64,000 nucleotides of DNA from Oscillospiraceae bacterium (GTDB taxonomy: Bacteria > Bacillota > Clostridia > Oscillospirales > Acutalibacteraceae): positions 1 through 64,000 of the forward strand of contig SVPQ01000003.1 of the NCBI GenBank assembly GCA_015065845.1, written 5' to 3'. Positions 1 through 8,836 of this stretch are shown piece by piece. Numbering within the stretch: the first letter of the stretch is position 1; every line of letters begins with the position of its first letter. Below the pieces are notes generated by a model, which was given only the letters and a program-made list of their open reading frames with translations, did no database searches and was not told the DNA's origin. A program made the position numbers and the translations under genes.

Positions 1-2632
1 TGTAAACTGTATATTTCTGTGCACCATATACAGAATTCCAAGTTACATTAATTCCTGCATTTGCGTTTGAAATTTTTACTGTTGGTGCAACATCTCGCAA
101 AAGTGCACTTGTTGCTACAAATGAACTCTTGTTATCACCCGCTACTGCTACCGCTGTGTATATATATTTCACACCAAGCAGTGCTTTTGTATCCACATAA
201 CTTGTTGTGGTACAGTTACTTGTTAATGTTTCCCAACCGCCCCACGCTTTTGTTGAGTCATTGTATGTTTTTCTGTATACTATATACTTTTCTGCTCCTG
301 AAACTGAATTCCAGCTTACATTTATTCCGTTTGTTGTGTTTACTATTTTTACTGTTGGTACTAAAAGAGGAAGTCTTTCAATTGATGCAGTTTCTAACAC
401 TTTTTTACATACTGTACACTCAATATGTTTTGAACCTGCTTCTTTTACTGTTGCCTCTTTATCTACTTTCCAGTCTGACTTTATATGTGCTACTACCGGA
501 ATTGATTCTGTTTGCATAACTTCGCCACAAGAAGTACATTTTTTAACTTTTGTACCTTCCACAGTACAAGTCGGATTTTTTGTGATAACCCAATCTGAAG
601 CAGAGTGAGTGTGAGCTGTAAGTGTGTAAGAAGTTTTTGTTTCTACCTTACGGTTATCGTTTGCAGTTACAGGTGTTGTTGACCAGTCTGACCAGTTTCC
701 CCATTTATAGAAATAGTTTGTACCTGTTACTGTTCTTTCCTGATAACTGTATTGTGTATATGCCTTATCGAAGAACCAATAGTTGAATTTGTCCTTATCA
801 CATGTATATGAACCATAACCTTGTCTTCCACCCTGATCCTGAAAAACAACAGGACTTAATTGGTAAGTAAGGTAAATTTCGCAATAACCTTTGTTTGTAC
901 CATATTTTATTGAGTCAAGGCAATGCATACCATCATAATAGTTCCAGTAATGATAATATTTATACAGTGTCTTTGTACCTGTTATCCTTAAGTTTGCACC
1001 CTCAGTCGGTTTCGAGAGAGTTGTTTTTACAGCACCCCAATCGCCATAAGAAGTCTGCGAATCGTATTTTGTCCAGCCGTCTAATGTTTCATTAGCGGAA
1101 GTTGTGAACTGCTTGTCAGCATATCTGTACAAAGTACTTTCTTTATAATTTGACATATCAGGGTTTTCCGGTAATTTTAAAACAGGAATTCCCTCAATAT
1201 CATAACCCTTACTCTTATATGTGTCGAGACTGTACTCAATAACGAATGGCCAAGAGTAATCACCTGTAATGTCATTCCAGTTACCTGAACTCATAACCAT
1301 AATAGCACGATTTTCTCTGCCATTTGTGTTATTTGGTTCGCCTGAAACCCAAGGTGCATAACCCCATGCTTCGCCACTTTCCCAAGCAAAAGTTGTTTCG
1401 CCTGTTCTGTAAGCACCCATTGAAATTGCCACTGCAGATGGAGCGAGCGATTTTACCCAGTTATAAACAAGATTTCGTTCTTCTTCACTTGTAAGTGTAA
1501 CAAGGTAACCACCACGATTTTTGGCATAAGTTGAAGCATCGTTACCTATATAATCTTCTTTATAAAATTCATAAACATTATTACCAATAACAGTTCTTGC
1601 CGCAGGTGTTAAAGTAGTCGGTGCTACTACAACCTTACAAATAGCAGTCTGACCGCCACTTGCTTTTGCAGTAATATCTACAACACCATTTGCAACTGCT
1701 TTTACAACACCATTTGAAACTGTAGCGATATTTGTATTTGTTGATGACCAAGTAACAGTTTTGTTTGTTGCATTAGATGGTGTAACTGTTGCAGTTAATG
1801 TAAGAGAATCACCGATTTTTAAAGTCTTTGCTGTTGCGTTAAGGGTGATGCCGGTGGTTGGGGTTGCAGCATTAATACTAACCGCATTTTTGTCAAATGT
1901 ATAAGTTACAGAACCACGATGAGCATTTACTGAGGCCATATTAGTGCCACCATTTTTAGGGTTTGTTACCAATTTACCAGTTTTATAACCACTAGTTGTT
2001 AACCAGTTGTTATCTGCAGTAGAGCCTACACAATCAACATTTAAAACTTGATAAAAACTGTAATTTGAAGGAGCCATAACTATACCAAAATGAAGATGTG
2101 CTCCTGTACCAACCCCTGTATCACCAACTTCGCCAATTGTTGTACCTACCGCAACAGTTTGTCCAACTGAAACATAAGATTTATTTAAATGTTGTGAATA
2201 TGAATAGTACGCCCATCCATTACCCAAATCATGTTTTATCATTACGGTTATGCCTCGTGTTTTATGCCCATCACTAGGCATACCAGAACCAATAACAACA
2301 CCGCTCGCTGGGGCAAAGACAGCCGTTCCTGTTGTAGCACCTATGTCTATACCATTATGGCCGCCAAAATTTGCTTGCCACTGATGACCATTAGGTGGAT
2401 CTGCATACTCAGGATGTGCATAGCCGCAGAATGGACATGCTGAATTAGCATACCCAACACATCCCGCGAAATCAGTAAAATTATTATAGTAATAATAACT
2501 TGTCAGTGGGAACAACCAAACTCCATCATCACGAGAAACACTATATGCCTCTGCCTCAATTGTCATTGGTGCAGAAAGGCAAATGCCCACTGCAACAACC
2601 AACGCTAAAAATAAACTTAAAAATCGTTTCAT
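1..2632 (-). CDS. Secreted M23 peptidase with Ig-like, C-type lectin and FN3-like modules (3' end off window)
   Basis: The minus frame is open from the ATG at 2632 to the window edge (about 877 codons, no stop), so the C-terminus is missing. Residues 1-29 form a signal peptide. Residues about 85-195 are a LytM/M23 zinc endopeptidase: HNGID gives H92 and D96, and GAHLHF gives H179 and H181, all ligand or catalytic positions present. Then come a Big2-like Ig domain (about 261-336), a C-type-lectin fold (about 345-470, with WESGE and GNWNDI motifs), an aromatic region, two Cys/His-rich repeats containing CTSCG and CTVCK (about 670-750), and FN3-like repeats from about 757. It probably cuts peptidoglycan outside the cell. 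GGAGTG precedes the start, only 12 bp after the TIR gene, so the two are probably cotranscribed. Substrate specificity is unknown. Confidence 0.85.
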   Translation of the reverse strand, partial: MKRFLSLFLALVVAVGICLSAPMTIEAEAYSVSRDDGVWLFPLTSYYYYNNFTDFAGCVGYANSACPFCGYAHPEYADPPNGHQWQANFGGHNGIDIGATTGTAVFAPASGVVIGSGMPSDGHKTRGITVMIKHDLGNGWAYYSYSQHLNKSYVSVGQTVAVGTTIGEVGDTGVGTGAHLHFGIVMAPSNYSFYQVLNVDCVGSTADNNWLTTSGYKTGKLVTNPKNGGTNMASVNAHRGSVTYTFDKNAVSINAATPTTGITLNATAKTLKIGDSLTLTATVTPSNATNKTVTWSSTNTNIATVSNGVVKAVANGVVDITAKASGGQTAICKVVVAPTTLTPAARTVIGNNVYEFYKEDYIGNDASTYAKNRGGYLVTLTSEEERNLVYNWVKSLAPSAVAISMGAYRTGETTFAWESGEAWGYAPWVSGEPNNTNGRENRAIMVMSSGNWNDITGDYSWPFVIEYSLDTYKSKGYDIEGIPVLKLPENPDMSNYKESTLYRYADKQFTTSANETLDGWTKYDSQTSYGDWGAVKTTLSKPTEGANLRITGTKTLYKYYHYWNYYDGMHCLDSIKYGTNKGYCEIYLTYQLSPVVFQDQGGRQGYGSYTCDKDKFNYWFFDKAYTQYSYQERTVTGTNYFYKWGNWSDWSTTPVTANDNRKVETKTSYTLTAHTHSASDWVITKNPTCTVEGTKVKKCTSCGEVMQTESIPVVAHIKSDWKVDKEATVKEAGSKHIECTVCKKVLETASIERLPLLVPTVKIVNTTNGINVSWNSVSGAEKYIVYRKTYNDSTKAWGGWETLTSNCTTTSYVDTKALLGVKYIYTAVAVAGDNKSSFVATSALLRDVAPTVKISNANAGINVTWNSVYGAQKYTVY

Positions 2633-2644
2633 AATTTTTCACTC

Positions 2645-4690
2645 CTATTTTGAATAACATTCACCGCAACCGGGACAAAATGCCAGTTGACTTTCCTCAA
2701 AATCTTCTTCTGCTTTAAAAATAACTCCGCAACTCTTGCAAGTTAAAATATTTCCACGCTCTTCTTCCGAGGTTTCCTCCTCTTCCTCCAGATTCTCTAT
2801 TCCGTAAAGGGCATTATCGTTCAACGCTTTTTCTCTGAGTACTTTTATTGATTCGTCACATAAGCGTTCTATCCCGATATCCTTACATTTTTCCTCAAAC
2901 CAATAAGTTGAAATTTTTTCTTCACCTAAAGAAATATATTCATTTGCAAGTGATATTTGTCCTTGTAAGAAAGTTATTTTATCATTTAAGTTGCGTATTT
3001 TTCCATCTAAATCCTTTAAATCATTTTTCAACTTGATTTTCTCAGTTTCTTGTTCATTTATATGCTGCTCAATATTTTGTTCATTAGAAGAGATTATTTT
3101 TAATAATTCCTTTTTTGAACCCTTTTCACTTGATAAATACATAAAAGGAAATGAAAGGAGAGAAAAAAGTATAAATGCACCATTAGAAAAAATCAACGCC
3201 ATAACAGGACCAAGCAACACAAAAACCACTGCTATTATGTTATATTTTTTCATAACACCTAATTGTTCTTTTTGTTCGGATACAAATTTTTGCGTTTCCT
3301 TTATTTTTTCTTCAAGTTTATTGAAAGCCGTATCATACTGGTGTTTTCTCTTTGATTTTTCTGTATTTTCAATTACCCCAATCTCTGCTTTTGTTTCATC
3401 AATAAGCATTTCTTTCTTTTTAATTCTGACTTTAAAAAGTTCAACATCCTCTGACGCTGACTTTTCAGCGAATTTCTTGAGATATTCTATGTATGCTTCT
3501 TCTAGCACTTTAAATGCCTCTGGTTCTGCTAAAGTCTTAACATATCTGTACCATGTTTCAATTCGTGTTATTTCAACATCTATTTTTGTAAGATTATCTG
3601 TTTCGCAAGTAATAAGCCCCCACCAACCACGATAGTCTTCCGGGTATTCTTCCGTTACTGTTTTGTATGTATTTTTTGCCAGTTCAATATTTTCTAGTTT
3701 TATATATGTATGACTTTTCTGAAGTAATCTTTCAAGATTATTATTTACAACTGATACATTCGGGGTATCATCTTTTTGTAATTTATCTTTCTTATCTTTC
3801 TTTATGCATTTCTCTATATTACTCAAAAGATTCTTAAAGAATGTAACCTCACCCATATCAAGTGCCTGAAGATTTTTAAATTCTTTTGGCATATCGTAAG
3901 CATCTAAATCCTTAAAACAAGGGATAAGATGCTTTTCTTTATCGGTTGCCATCATTGAAAGATAGCGTCTCCACTCATTTTTTACCCATACCGCATCGTA
4001 ATAATCGTACTTTGTACCGATTGCAAGCATTACTTTTGCACTTTTTAGTGCCGCATAAATATATGCTTCGTAATCGCTCCCCGCCACTTCACGCAATGTT
4101 ACGCGAGAAAAGAACACTTTATAATTTTCTTTTACTAATTCTGTATAAATATCCTGTGCAAGAATGCTATCAACAGTTTTTAACCCGTTTTCATCTGTTT
4201 CTTTATAACAAATAAAAATATCGTAAGGTTCTTCGTTTTCAACAATTGAAAGAATGCTTTTCTGAATTCGGTCAATCGCTTTTGCCTCTTCACGATATAT
4301 TGCTTTTGCTTCACTTCCTGCATATTCACAAGCCTGCTCAAAGTTTTTATCATCCATTACAGATACTGGTACAGTTCTGTGGCAAGTTGGGATTTTTTTA
4401 CCTGTTTTTTCATCATCTACATACTCAATACCATAATCACAAAGAACTAAACCCCAATAACTTTCTGCCTCTTCAGGAAACTCCGCAACGATTGATTCAT
4501 AAACACCTGCCGCTTTGTCAAATTCATTATTAAATCTTAACCTGTTTGCTCTGTTAAAAAGCTGTAATTTCTTTTCATCATCGGCACTCGGAACTGTTTG
4601 TTTTGTTCCACAATATTCACATTCACATACAGTTGCTTCTTCCTGAATCTGGAGGTCTCCACCGCACATTTTACATTTAAAAACTACCAT
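2645..4690 (-). CDS. TIR-domain protein with two zinc ribbons, coiled coils and a membrane hairpin
   Basis: This 681-residue protein starts with a zinc ribbon (C6, C9, C24, C27), then a TPR-like helical stretch (about 45-80), a TIR domain (about 155-280, beginning YDIFICYKETD), a second TPR-like region (about 325-400), long coiled coils, a hydrophobic hairpin at 484-519, and a C-terminal zinc ribbon (CKSCG and CPGCG). The TIR domain has WVKNE, placing E239 where bacterial NAD-cleaving TIRs keep their catalytic glutamate. Proteins of this layout occur in many Clostridia but I know of no assigned role; a signalling or antiphage function is only inference. It lies upstream of the M23 peptidase gene and divergent from an XRE regulator. 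A possible promoter lies at 4819-4847. Confidence 0.85.
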   Translation of the reverse strand: MVVFKCKMCGGDLQIQEEATVCECEYCGTKQTVPSADDEKKLQLFNRANRLRFNNEFDKAAGVYESIVAEFPEEAESYWGLVLCDYGIEYVDDEKTGKKIPTCHRTVPVSVMDDKNFEQACEYAGSEAKAIYREEAKAIDRIQKSILSIVENEEPYDIFICYKETDENGLKTVDSILAQDIYTELVKENYKVFFSRVTLREVAGSDYEAYIYAALKSAKVMLAIGTKYDYYDAVWVKNEWRRYLSMMATDKEKHLIPCFKDLDAYDMPKEFKNLQALDMGEVTFFKNLLSNIEKCIKKDKKDKLQKDDTPNVSVVNNNLERLLQKSHTYIKLENIELAKNTYKTVTEEYPEDYRGWWGLITCETDNLTKIDVEITRIETWYRYVKTLAEPEAFKVLEEAYIEYLKKFAEKSASEDVELFKVRIKKKEMLIDETKAEIGVIENTEKSKRKHQYDTAFNKLEEKIKETQKFVSEQKEQLGVMKKYNIIAVVFVLLGPVMALIFSNGAFILFSLLSFPFMYLSSEKGSKKELLKIISSNEQNIEQHINEQETEKIKLKNDLKDLDGKIRNLNDKITFLQGQISLANEYISLGEEKISTYWFEEKCKDIGIERLCDESIKVLREKALNDNALYGIENLEEEEETSEEERGNILTCKSCGVIFKAEEDFEESQLAFCPGCGECYSK

Positions 4691-4818
4691 AAATATACCC
4701 CTTTACTATAAATCCACAAAACAAAAAGTGCTTTTGCAGACACATTTATCACGCTACTGATTACATCTGTTTCTTCAAGAGCATTTTTATTCTTTTATAT
4801 TTGATAATAACCCATAAT

Positions 4819-4847
4819 TTTCTACAAACCTTGCTTTGTTTTGTCAA
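4819..4847 (-). promoter_or_regulatory. Possible promoter of the TIR/M23 operon
   Basis: On the minus strand a perfect -35 TTGACA (4842-4847) is followed after 17 bp by TAGAAA (4819-4824), a weak -10. The first 18-bp operator-like repeat (4856-4873) lies just upstream of the -35. Confidence 0.4.
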
Positions 4848-4855
4848 AATACACC

Positions 4856-4925
4856 AAATTCTTATCTTTAACACAATTATAATCACGCGATATGTTAAAG
4901 TCAAGATAAATTCTTATCTTTAACA
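4856..4925. promoter_or_regulatory. Paired 18-bp operator-like direct repeats around the XRE gene promoter
   Basis: AAATTCTTATCTTTAACA occurs exactly at 4856-4873 and again at 4908-4925. A TATAAT at 4878-4883 lies between them and TGTTAAAG at 4893-4900 faces CTTTAACA at 4918-4925 as an inverted pair. The placement around a -10 box upstream of an XRE-type gene suggests autoregulatory operators; this is inference from position. Confidence 0.55.
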
Positions 4926-4952
4926 TACAAAAACACAGAGAAGGCCTTTGTT

Positions 4953-5210
4953 ATGAAAATCTATGACTATAACGGCAAAAAGAATGTTTGTGGTGACAGA
5001 ATTCATGAAGCAAGATGTAAATTAAGACTTACCCAGAGTGATTTAGCCGCCAAATTACAAGTAGCAGGTATTATAATTGAACGAGACAGCATTTCAAGAA
5101 TAGAAATCGGAACCAGATTTATCGCTGACTACGAACTACGCGAACTCGCAAGAATTCTGAAAGTAACTGTGGACTGGCTTTTAAGTGATGATGAAACCAC
5201 AGAAAAATAA
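4953..5210 (+). CDS. Small XRE-family DNA-binding regulator
   Basis: This 85-residue protein is almost entirely one helix-turn-helix domain: the residues LRLTQSDLAAKLQ followed by DSISRIEIGTR and a third-helix region match the Cro/C1 fold, ending with DWLLSDDE. The start ATG follows GAGAAGG. Two exact 18-bp repeats upstream look like its own operators, and the divergent TIR gene could share them. A very strong hairpin follows the stop codon. With no additional domain, it most likely acts as a repressor; its inducer is unknown. Confidence 0.85.
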   Translation: MKIYDYNGKKNVCGDRIHEARCKLRLTQSDLAAKLQVAGIIIERDSISRIEIGTRFIADYELRELARILKVTVDWLLSDDETTEK

Positions 5211-5255
5211 CAAGTTCTATCTTTAAAGTTTTGTAAACTTTAAAGATAGAACTTG
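5211..5255 (+). terminator. Perfect 21-bp hairpin terminator
   Basis: 5211-5231 pairs perfectly with 5235-5255 across a 3-nt loop, followed by TTTTCTTTATT. The stem carries CTATCTTTAA, close to the core of the upstream operator-like repeats. It could serve both the XRE gene and, in reverse, the convergent antiporter gene. Confidence 0.75.
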
Positions 5256-5285
5256 TTTTCTTTATTCATCAAACGAAAAACGTTC

Positions 5286-6350
5286 TTAGTTTGCCCCAAT
5301 AACAAAACTAAGACCAATAAATGCAACATAAATACCGAGCATTAAAATACCCTGCCAACGAGAAAGCTTTTGCTTTATCATTGTTGGTACTGTGAGTATA
5401 AGCATTACAGCGAGCATTACAGGAATATCAAGAACGAGTGAAGAATTGATACCATTAATTAAACCTGAGCAAGGAACTGTAAACGGATTGATTGTAATAG
5501 CAGTACCACTAACAAGAACTAAATTGAAAAGGTTTGCACCTATAATATTACCGAGTGAAAGTGAGCCGTGACCTTTTGCAAGCGATGTGATAGCTGTTAC
5601 AAGCTCAGGAAGTGATGTACCTAAAGCAACAATTGTAAGACCAATAACTGCATCTGAAACACCGAGTGCTTTTGCTACGATTGTAGCGTTATCTACAAGT
5701 AAATCTGCACCAACAGCAATAATCGCTGCACCAAGAACCAACATAACAATATCTTTTAAAAGACTGTCTTTTGTGCCTTTTTCTTTTGATTCAACAACAT
5801 GGTCTTCGCCACTTATTGCTTCTAATTCTTCTTCAGAAGTAAGTGCACCTACTTTTTCCTCTTTTTCTACAACTTCTACAGGTGCTGCACTCTTTTTCAT
5901 TCTTAAAACAGTTGTTACCATATAAACAACGAATGTAATAAGTAAAAGAATACCTGTAAGGCGAGAAAATTCGCCTGTTAAGTACGCTGTACCACAGTAA
6001 AATGCTGCAGAGCCAAAGAAGAAAGTAACTGGTAAAATCATACTTTTTCTTGCTGCTTCACCTGGTTTTACAGAAATTGTAATAGCCGCAATTAAAGATG
6101 TGTTACAAATAATTGAACCAATTGCATTACCATAAGCAATTGAACCATTGCCACCTGCCGCTGCACCTGCAGAAACCATTACTTCAGGTAAAGTAGTACC
6201 AATTGAAACAACAGTAGCACCTATTAAAATTTCTGGTAAGTGAAAACGTCTTGCAATACCGGTAGCACCGTCAACAAACCAGTCGCCACCTTTGATAAGT
6301 AAAACAAAACCAACTGCCAGTAAAAGTACTGGAACTAGTAATTCAGACAT
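5286..6350 (-). CDS. Calcium/sodium (cation) antiporter, CaCA family
   Basis: The 354-residue protein has two homologous halves of about five membrane helices each, split by an acidic cytoplasmic loop (about residues 150-195). Each half carries the family's alpha-repeat: GTTLPE with GNAIGSIICN in the first, GTSLPE with GNIIGANLFN in the second, which provide the ion-binding acidic and amide residues. This is the YrbG-type K+-independent Na+/Ca2+ exchanger arrangement, which exports Ca2+ or similar cations against an ion gradient. AAGGGG precedes the start. It is transcribed alone and converges on the XRE gene. Confidence 0.9.
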   Translation of the reverse strand: MSELLVPVLLLAVGFVLLIKGGDWFVDGATGIARRFHLPEILIGATVVSIGTTLPEVMVSAGAAAGGNGSIAYGNAIGSIICNTSLIAAITISVKPGEAARKSMILPVTFFFGSAAFYCGTAYLTGEFSRLTGILLLITFVVYMVTTVLRMKKSAAPVEVVEKEEKVGALTSEEELEAISGEDHVVESKEKGTKDSLLKDIVMLVLGAAIIAVGADLLVDNATIVAKALGVSDAVIGLTIVALGTSLPELVTAITSLAKGHGSLSLGNIIGANLFNLVLVSGTAITINPFTVPCSGLINGINSSLVLDIPVMLAVMLILTVPTMIKQKLSRWQGILMLGIYVAFIGLSFVIGAN

Positions 6351-6422
6351 TTTTAAAACCCCTTTTTTGTTTATATTTCCTATGTTACCATAAATTCAAT
6401 AATTTATCAATCATTAAATTTA

Positions 6423-7451
6423 TTATTTACTCTTAACAAACTTAATAAGTTTCTGCCAGTCTTCCCTACTAAAATAGTGTGTGCCTTTCCTCATGTGGTA
6501 ACCTAAATCACCATTAAAGAATTCGTCTCCAGCCTCAGCAAATTTATTTTCACAATCAAATGGATTTTTAAATGCAGGTGACGCGGCAACACACGCAAGT
6601 TGTTCAGATTGCGGATGTGCCCAGGCATCTTCTTTAGCACTACCTATGAGTACATATCTTGGTGCAATTGAAGCAATTAAATAATGCTGGTCAAATGGCA
6701 TATTATCCTCATTATCTGCATATTTTTTATAATTCTCACAGAACCAGAATGGAAAACGGTCACAAATATCTTCTACCGTTTCGCCGGTAGTACCTCTTGC
6801 AAGAGCGGCACCACTACAACCCGAATCATTTGAATAACTGAATTTAAACCGACTGTCAAACATAGCCGCTACAAGTGCAGTTTTACCAAGTCTTGAGTGA
6901 CCACAAACCACACTTTTTTCTAAATCTAATTTATCTGAAAGTGTTTCTGCGTAATCAAGCAATCTACTTGCCGCCCATGCCCACATCGAGATTTTACCTG
7001 AATCGTCAGCACCTCTTTTACCGTCAGGGAAAAGCACACCTGCGAGTCCATTTGTAAAATCACCGTCATCTGAAGTAACATCCTTATAGCAGACAGTTAA
7101 AACTGCAAAACCATTATCAATAATTTCTTCTGTCGGCTGATACCTGTCAGGGTTGTCGTCTCTGAAATTCACATGAATAAAAAATGGATGTTTCTCATTA
7201 TCATTAGGCAAAACCTCATAAAAAGGAAAAGAAAATTCTTTACCATTAAGTGTACATTTTGCTGTTACTTTATATATGCTTGCTTTATTAGCACAAAAGC
7301 GTGGCACTATTGGTTCATCTTCTTTTATAAACTCTACTCTTTCAGGGTCAGGGAGTTTTTTACCATAAATTTCGCTTTGCAATATATCAATCATTTCTTC
7401 CCGTGATTTAAGTTCCGGTAAATTTCTGTTTTTTAATTCCTGAAGCAACAT
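6423..7451 (-). CDS. Alpha/beta-hydrolase, glucuronoyl esterase (CE15)-like
   Basis: This 342-residue protein lacks a signal peptide, so it should be cytoplasmic. It contains GHSRLGKTAL, the nucleophile elbow of the CE15/acetyl-xylan-esterase-like group (serine between H and R), followed by SNDSGCSGAAL, and near the C-terminus AYxxR-free FSREDW preceded by a GTHYF segment that likely supplies the catalytic histidine. The family cleaves esters of 4-O-methyl-glucuronic acid or acetylated sugars in hemicellulose breakdown. AAGGGG lies before the ATG. Exact substrate is not deducible, and intracellular action suggests it handles imported oligosaccharides. Confidence 0.75.
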   Translation of the reverse strand: MLLQELKNRNLPELKSREEMIDILQSEIYGKKLPDPERVEFIKEDEPIVPRFCANKASIYKVTAKCTLNGKEFSFPFYEVLPNDNEKHPFFIHVNFRDDNPDRYQPTEEIIDNGFAVLTVCYKDVTSDDGDFTNGLAGVLFPDGKRGADDSGKISMWAWAASRLLDYAETLSDKLDLEKSVVCGHSRLGKTALVAAMFDSRFKFSYSNDSGCSGAALARGTTGETVEDICDRFPFWFCENYKKYADNEDNMPFDQHYLIASIAPRYVLIGSAKEDAWAHPQSEQLACVAASPAFKNPFDCENKFAEAGDEFFNGDLGYHMRKGTHYFSREDWQKLIKFVKSK

Positions 7452-7546
7452 AACATTTCCCCTTTTTTATATTTTATTTAATTATAATCCAATCTCTTTA
7501 ACAAATCAATCACAAAATAAACTGACAACTGACTTACTGAATTCTC

Positions 7547-7575
7547 TTGCAATTATATGTATATAATGATAATAT
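7547..7575 (+). promoter_or_regulatory. Possible promoter of the MFS gene
   Basis: TTGCAA (7547-7552), a 17-bp spacer and TAATAT (7570-7575) lie 16 bp before the start codon at 7592. The very short leader makes the assignment tentative. Confidence 0.4.
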
Positions 7576-7591
7576 TAAGAATGGTGGTTAA

Positions 7592-8761
7592 ATGTTTACT
7601 GTTCTTCTTGCAATTATTTATTTAGGCTTTATAAGTCTTGGACTTCCCGATGCACTTTTTGGTGCTTCATGGCCAGTTTTACAACCCGCTTTAGATGTTC
7701 CGTTGTCTTTTGCCGGTATTATAACAATGACAATTTCGGGCGGTACTATTATAGCAAGTCTTTTTTCAGACAAACTCACGCGTAAACTCGGTGCAGGACT
7801 TGTAACTTCAATAAGTGTTGGTATGACTGCAACTGCACTTTTAGGTTTTTCTTTCTGCAGTGAATTCTGGCATTTGATTCTTTGTGCAATACCATTAGGA
7901 CTTGGTGCAGGTGCAGTTGATGCGGCACTGAATAATTTTGTAGCACTTCATTTTGCTTCAAAACATATGAGTTGGCTTCATTGTTTCTGGGGTGTAGGGG
8001 CGAGTATAAGTCCGTATATTATGGGATTCTGGCTTTCAAAAAACGAACAATGGGCAAATGGTTACAAAACCGTTGGTATTATTCAGATAATTCTCACAAT
8101 TATTCTTTTTATAAGTATCCCTTTATGGAAAAAGATTAAAACAAATAATTTTGCAAGTGACAGTGAAGAAGAAACACCGCAACCAAAAAAACTCAATGAG
8201 ATTTTTAAAATCAAAGGTGTTAAAAGTGTGTTGTTTGCATTTCTGGCTTTTTGTGCTGTTGAAGCAACTGCTTTTTCGTGGACAAGTAGTTTTTTGGTTT
8301 TAGGCAAAGGCTTTTCTGTAGATATGGCAGCAAAATACGCCTCCCTTTTTTATTTAGGTATGACAGTCAGTCGTTTAATAACAGGTTTTTTCGCTGACAG
8401 AGCAGGCGACAAGAAAATGATAAGATTCGGCTACACTGTTGCAACTATTGGTTTTTTAATGATGATTTTATCATTTAACAATACTTTCATTTGCCTTGCG
8501 GGTATTTTCATAGCAGGTTTTGGTAACGGACCTATTTACCCTGCAATTATCCACTCAACACCCGTAAATTTCGGCAAAGAAAATTCTCAGGCAGTTGTAG
8601 GTGTACAAATGGCATTTGCTTACACAGGTTCATCATTTATGCCACCTGTTTTTGGGATTATAGCAAATCATATTGATATATCACTCTTCCCGATATTCTT
8701 ACTTATGTTTTTATTACTTGGTGCATCTCTTATAGAAAATTTAAATAGAATTAAAAAGTAA
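7592..8761 (+). CDS. MFS transporter
   Basis: The 389 residues form about 12 membrane helices with a charged cytoplasmic loop in the middle (about 185-205, containing DSEEETPQ). The first loop carries SDKLTRKLGAG, a form of MFS motif A, and the second half a matching FADRAGDKKMIRFG. The pattern resembles the sugar-transporting FucP-like or general permease branch. A GGTGG ribosome site precedes the ATG. No neighbouring gene identifies the substrate; the nearest catabolic gene is the divergent CE15-like esterase, so sugar transport is a guess. Confidence 0.85.
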   Translation: MFTVLLAIIYLGFISLGLPDALFGASWPVLQPALDVPLSFAGIITMTISGGTIIASLFSDKLTRKLGAGLVTSISVGMTATALLGFSFCSEFWHLILCAIPLGLGAGAVDAALNNFVALHFASKHMSWLHCFWGVGASISPYIMGFWLSKNEQWANGYKTVGIIQIILTIILFISIPLWKKIKTNNFASDSEEETPQPKKLNEIFKIKGVKSVLFAFLAFCAVEATAFSWTSSFLVLGKGFSVDMAAKYASLFYLGMTVSRLITGFFADRAGDKKMIRFGYTVATIGFLMMILSFNNTFICLAGIFIAGFGNGPIYPAIIHSTPVNFGKENSQAVVGVQMAFAYTGSSFMPPVFGIIANHIDISLFPIFLLMFLLLGASLIENLNRIKK

Positions 8762-8774
8762 AACGAAATATTGT

Positions 8775-8802
8775 TTGCGGCATAAATATTTCTTTTTATA
8801 AA
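8775..8802 (+). promoter_or_regulatory. Possible promoter of the MacB-type ABC gene
   Basis: TTGCGG (8775-8780), a 16-bp spacer and TATAAA (8797-8802) lie 34 bp upstream of the ATG at 8837. Confidence 0.4.
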
Positions 8803-8836
8803 AATCTTGTTGTTATAACAGAAAGAAGGAAACTGT

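Noticed and set aside
61-2443. Plus-strand open frames of 66-152 codons over the first 2.4 kb
   Set aside because: They lie opposite an uninterrupted minus-strand frame with signal peptide and recognisable domains; their translations are low-complexity.
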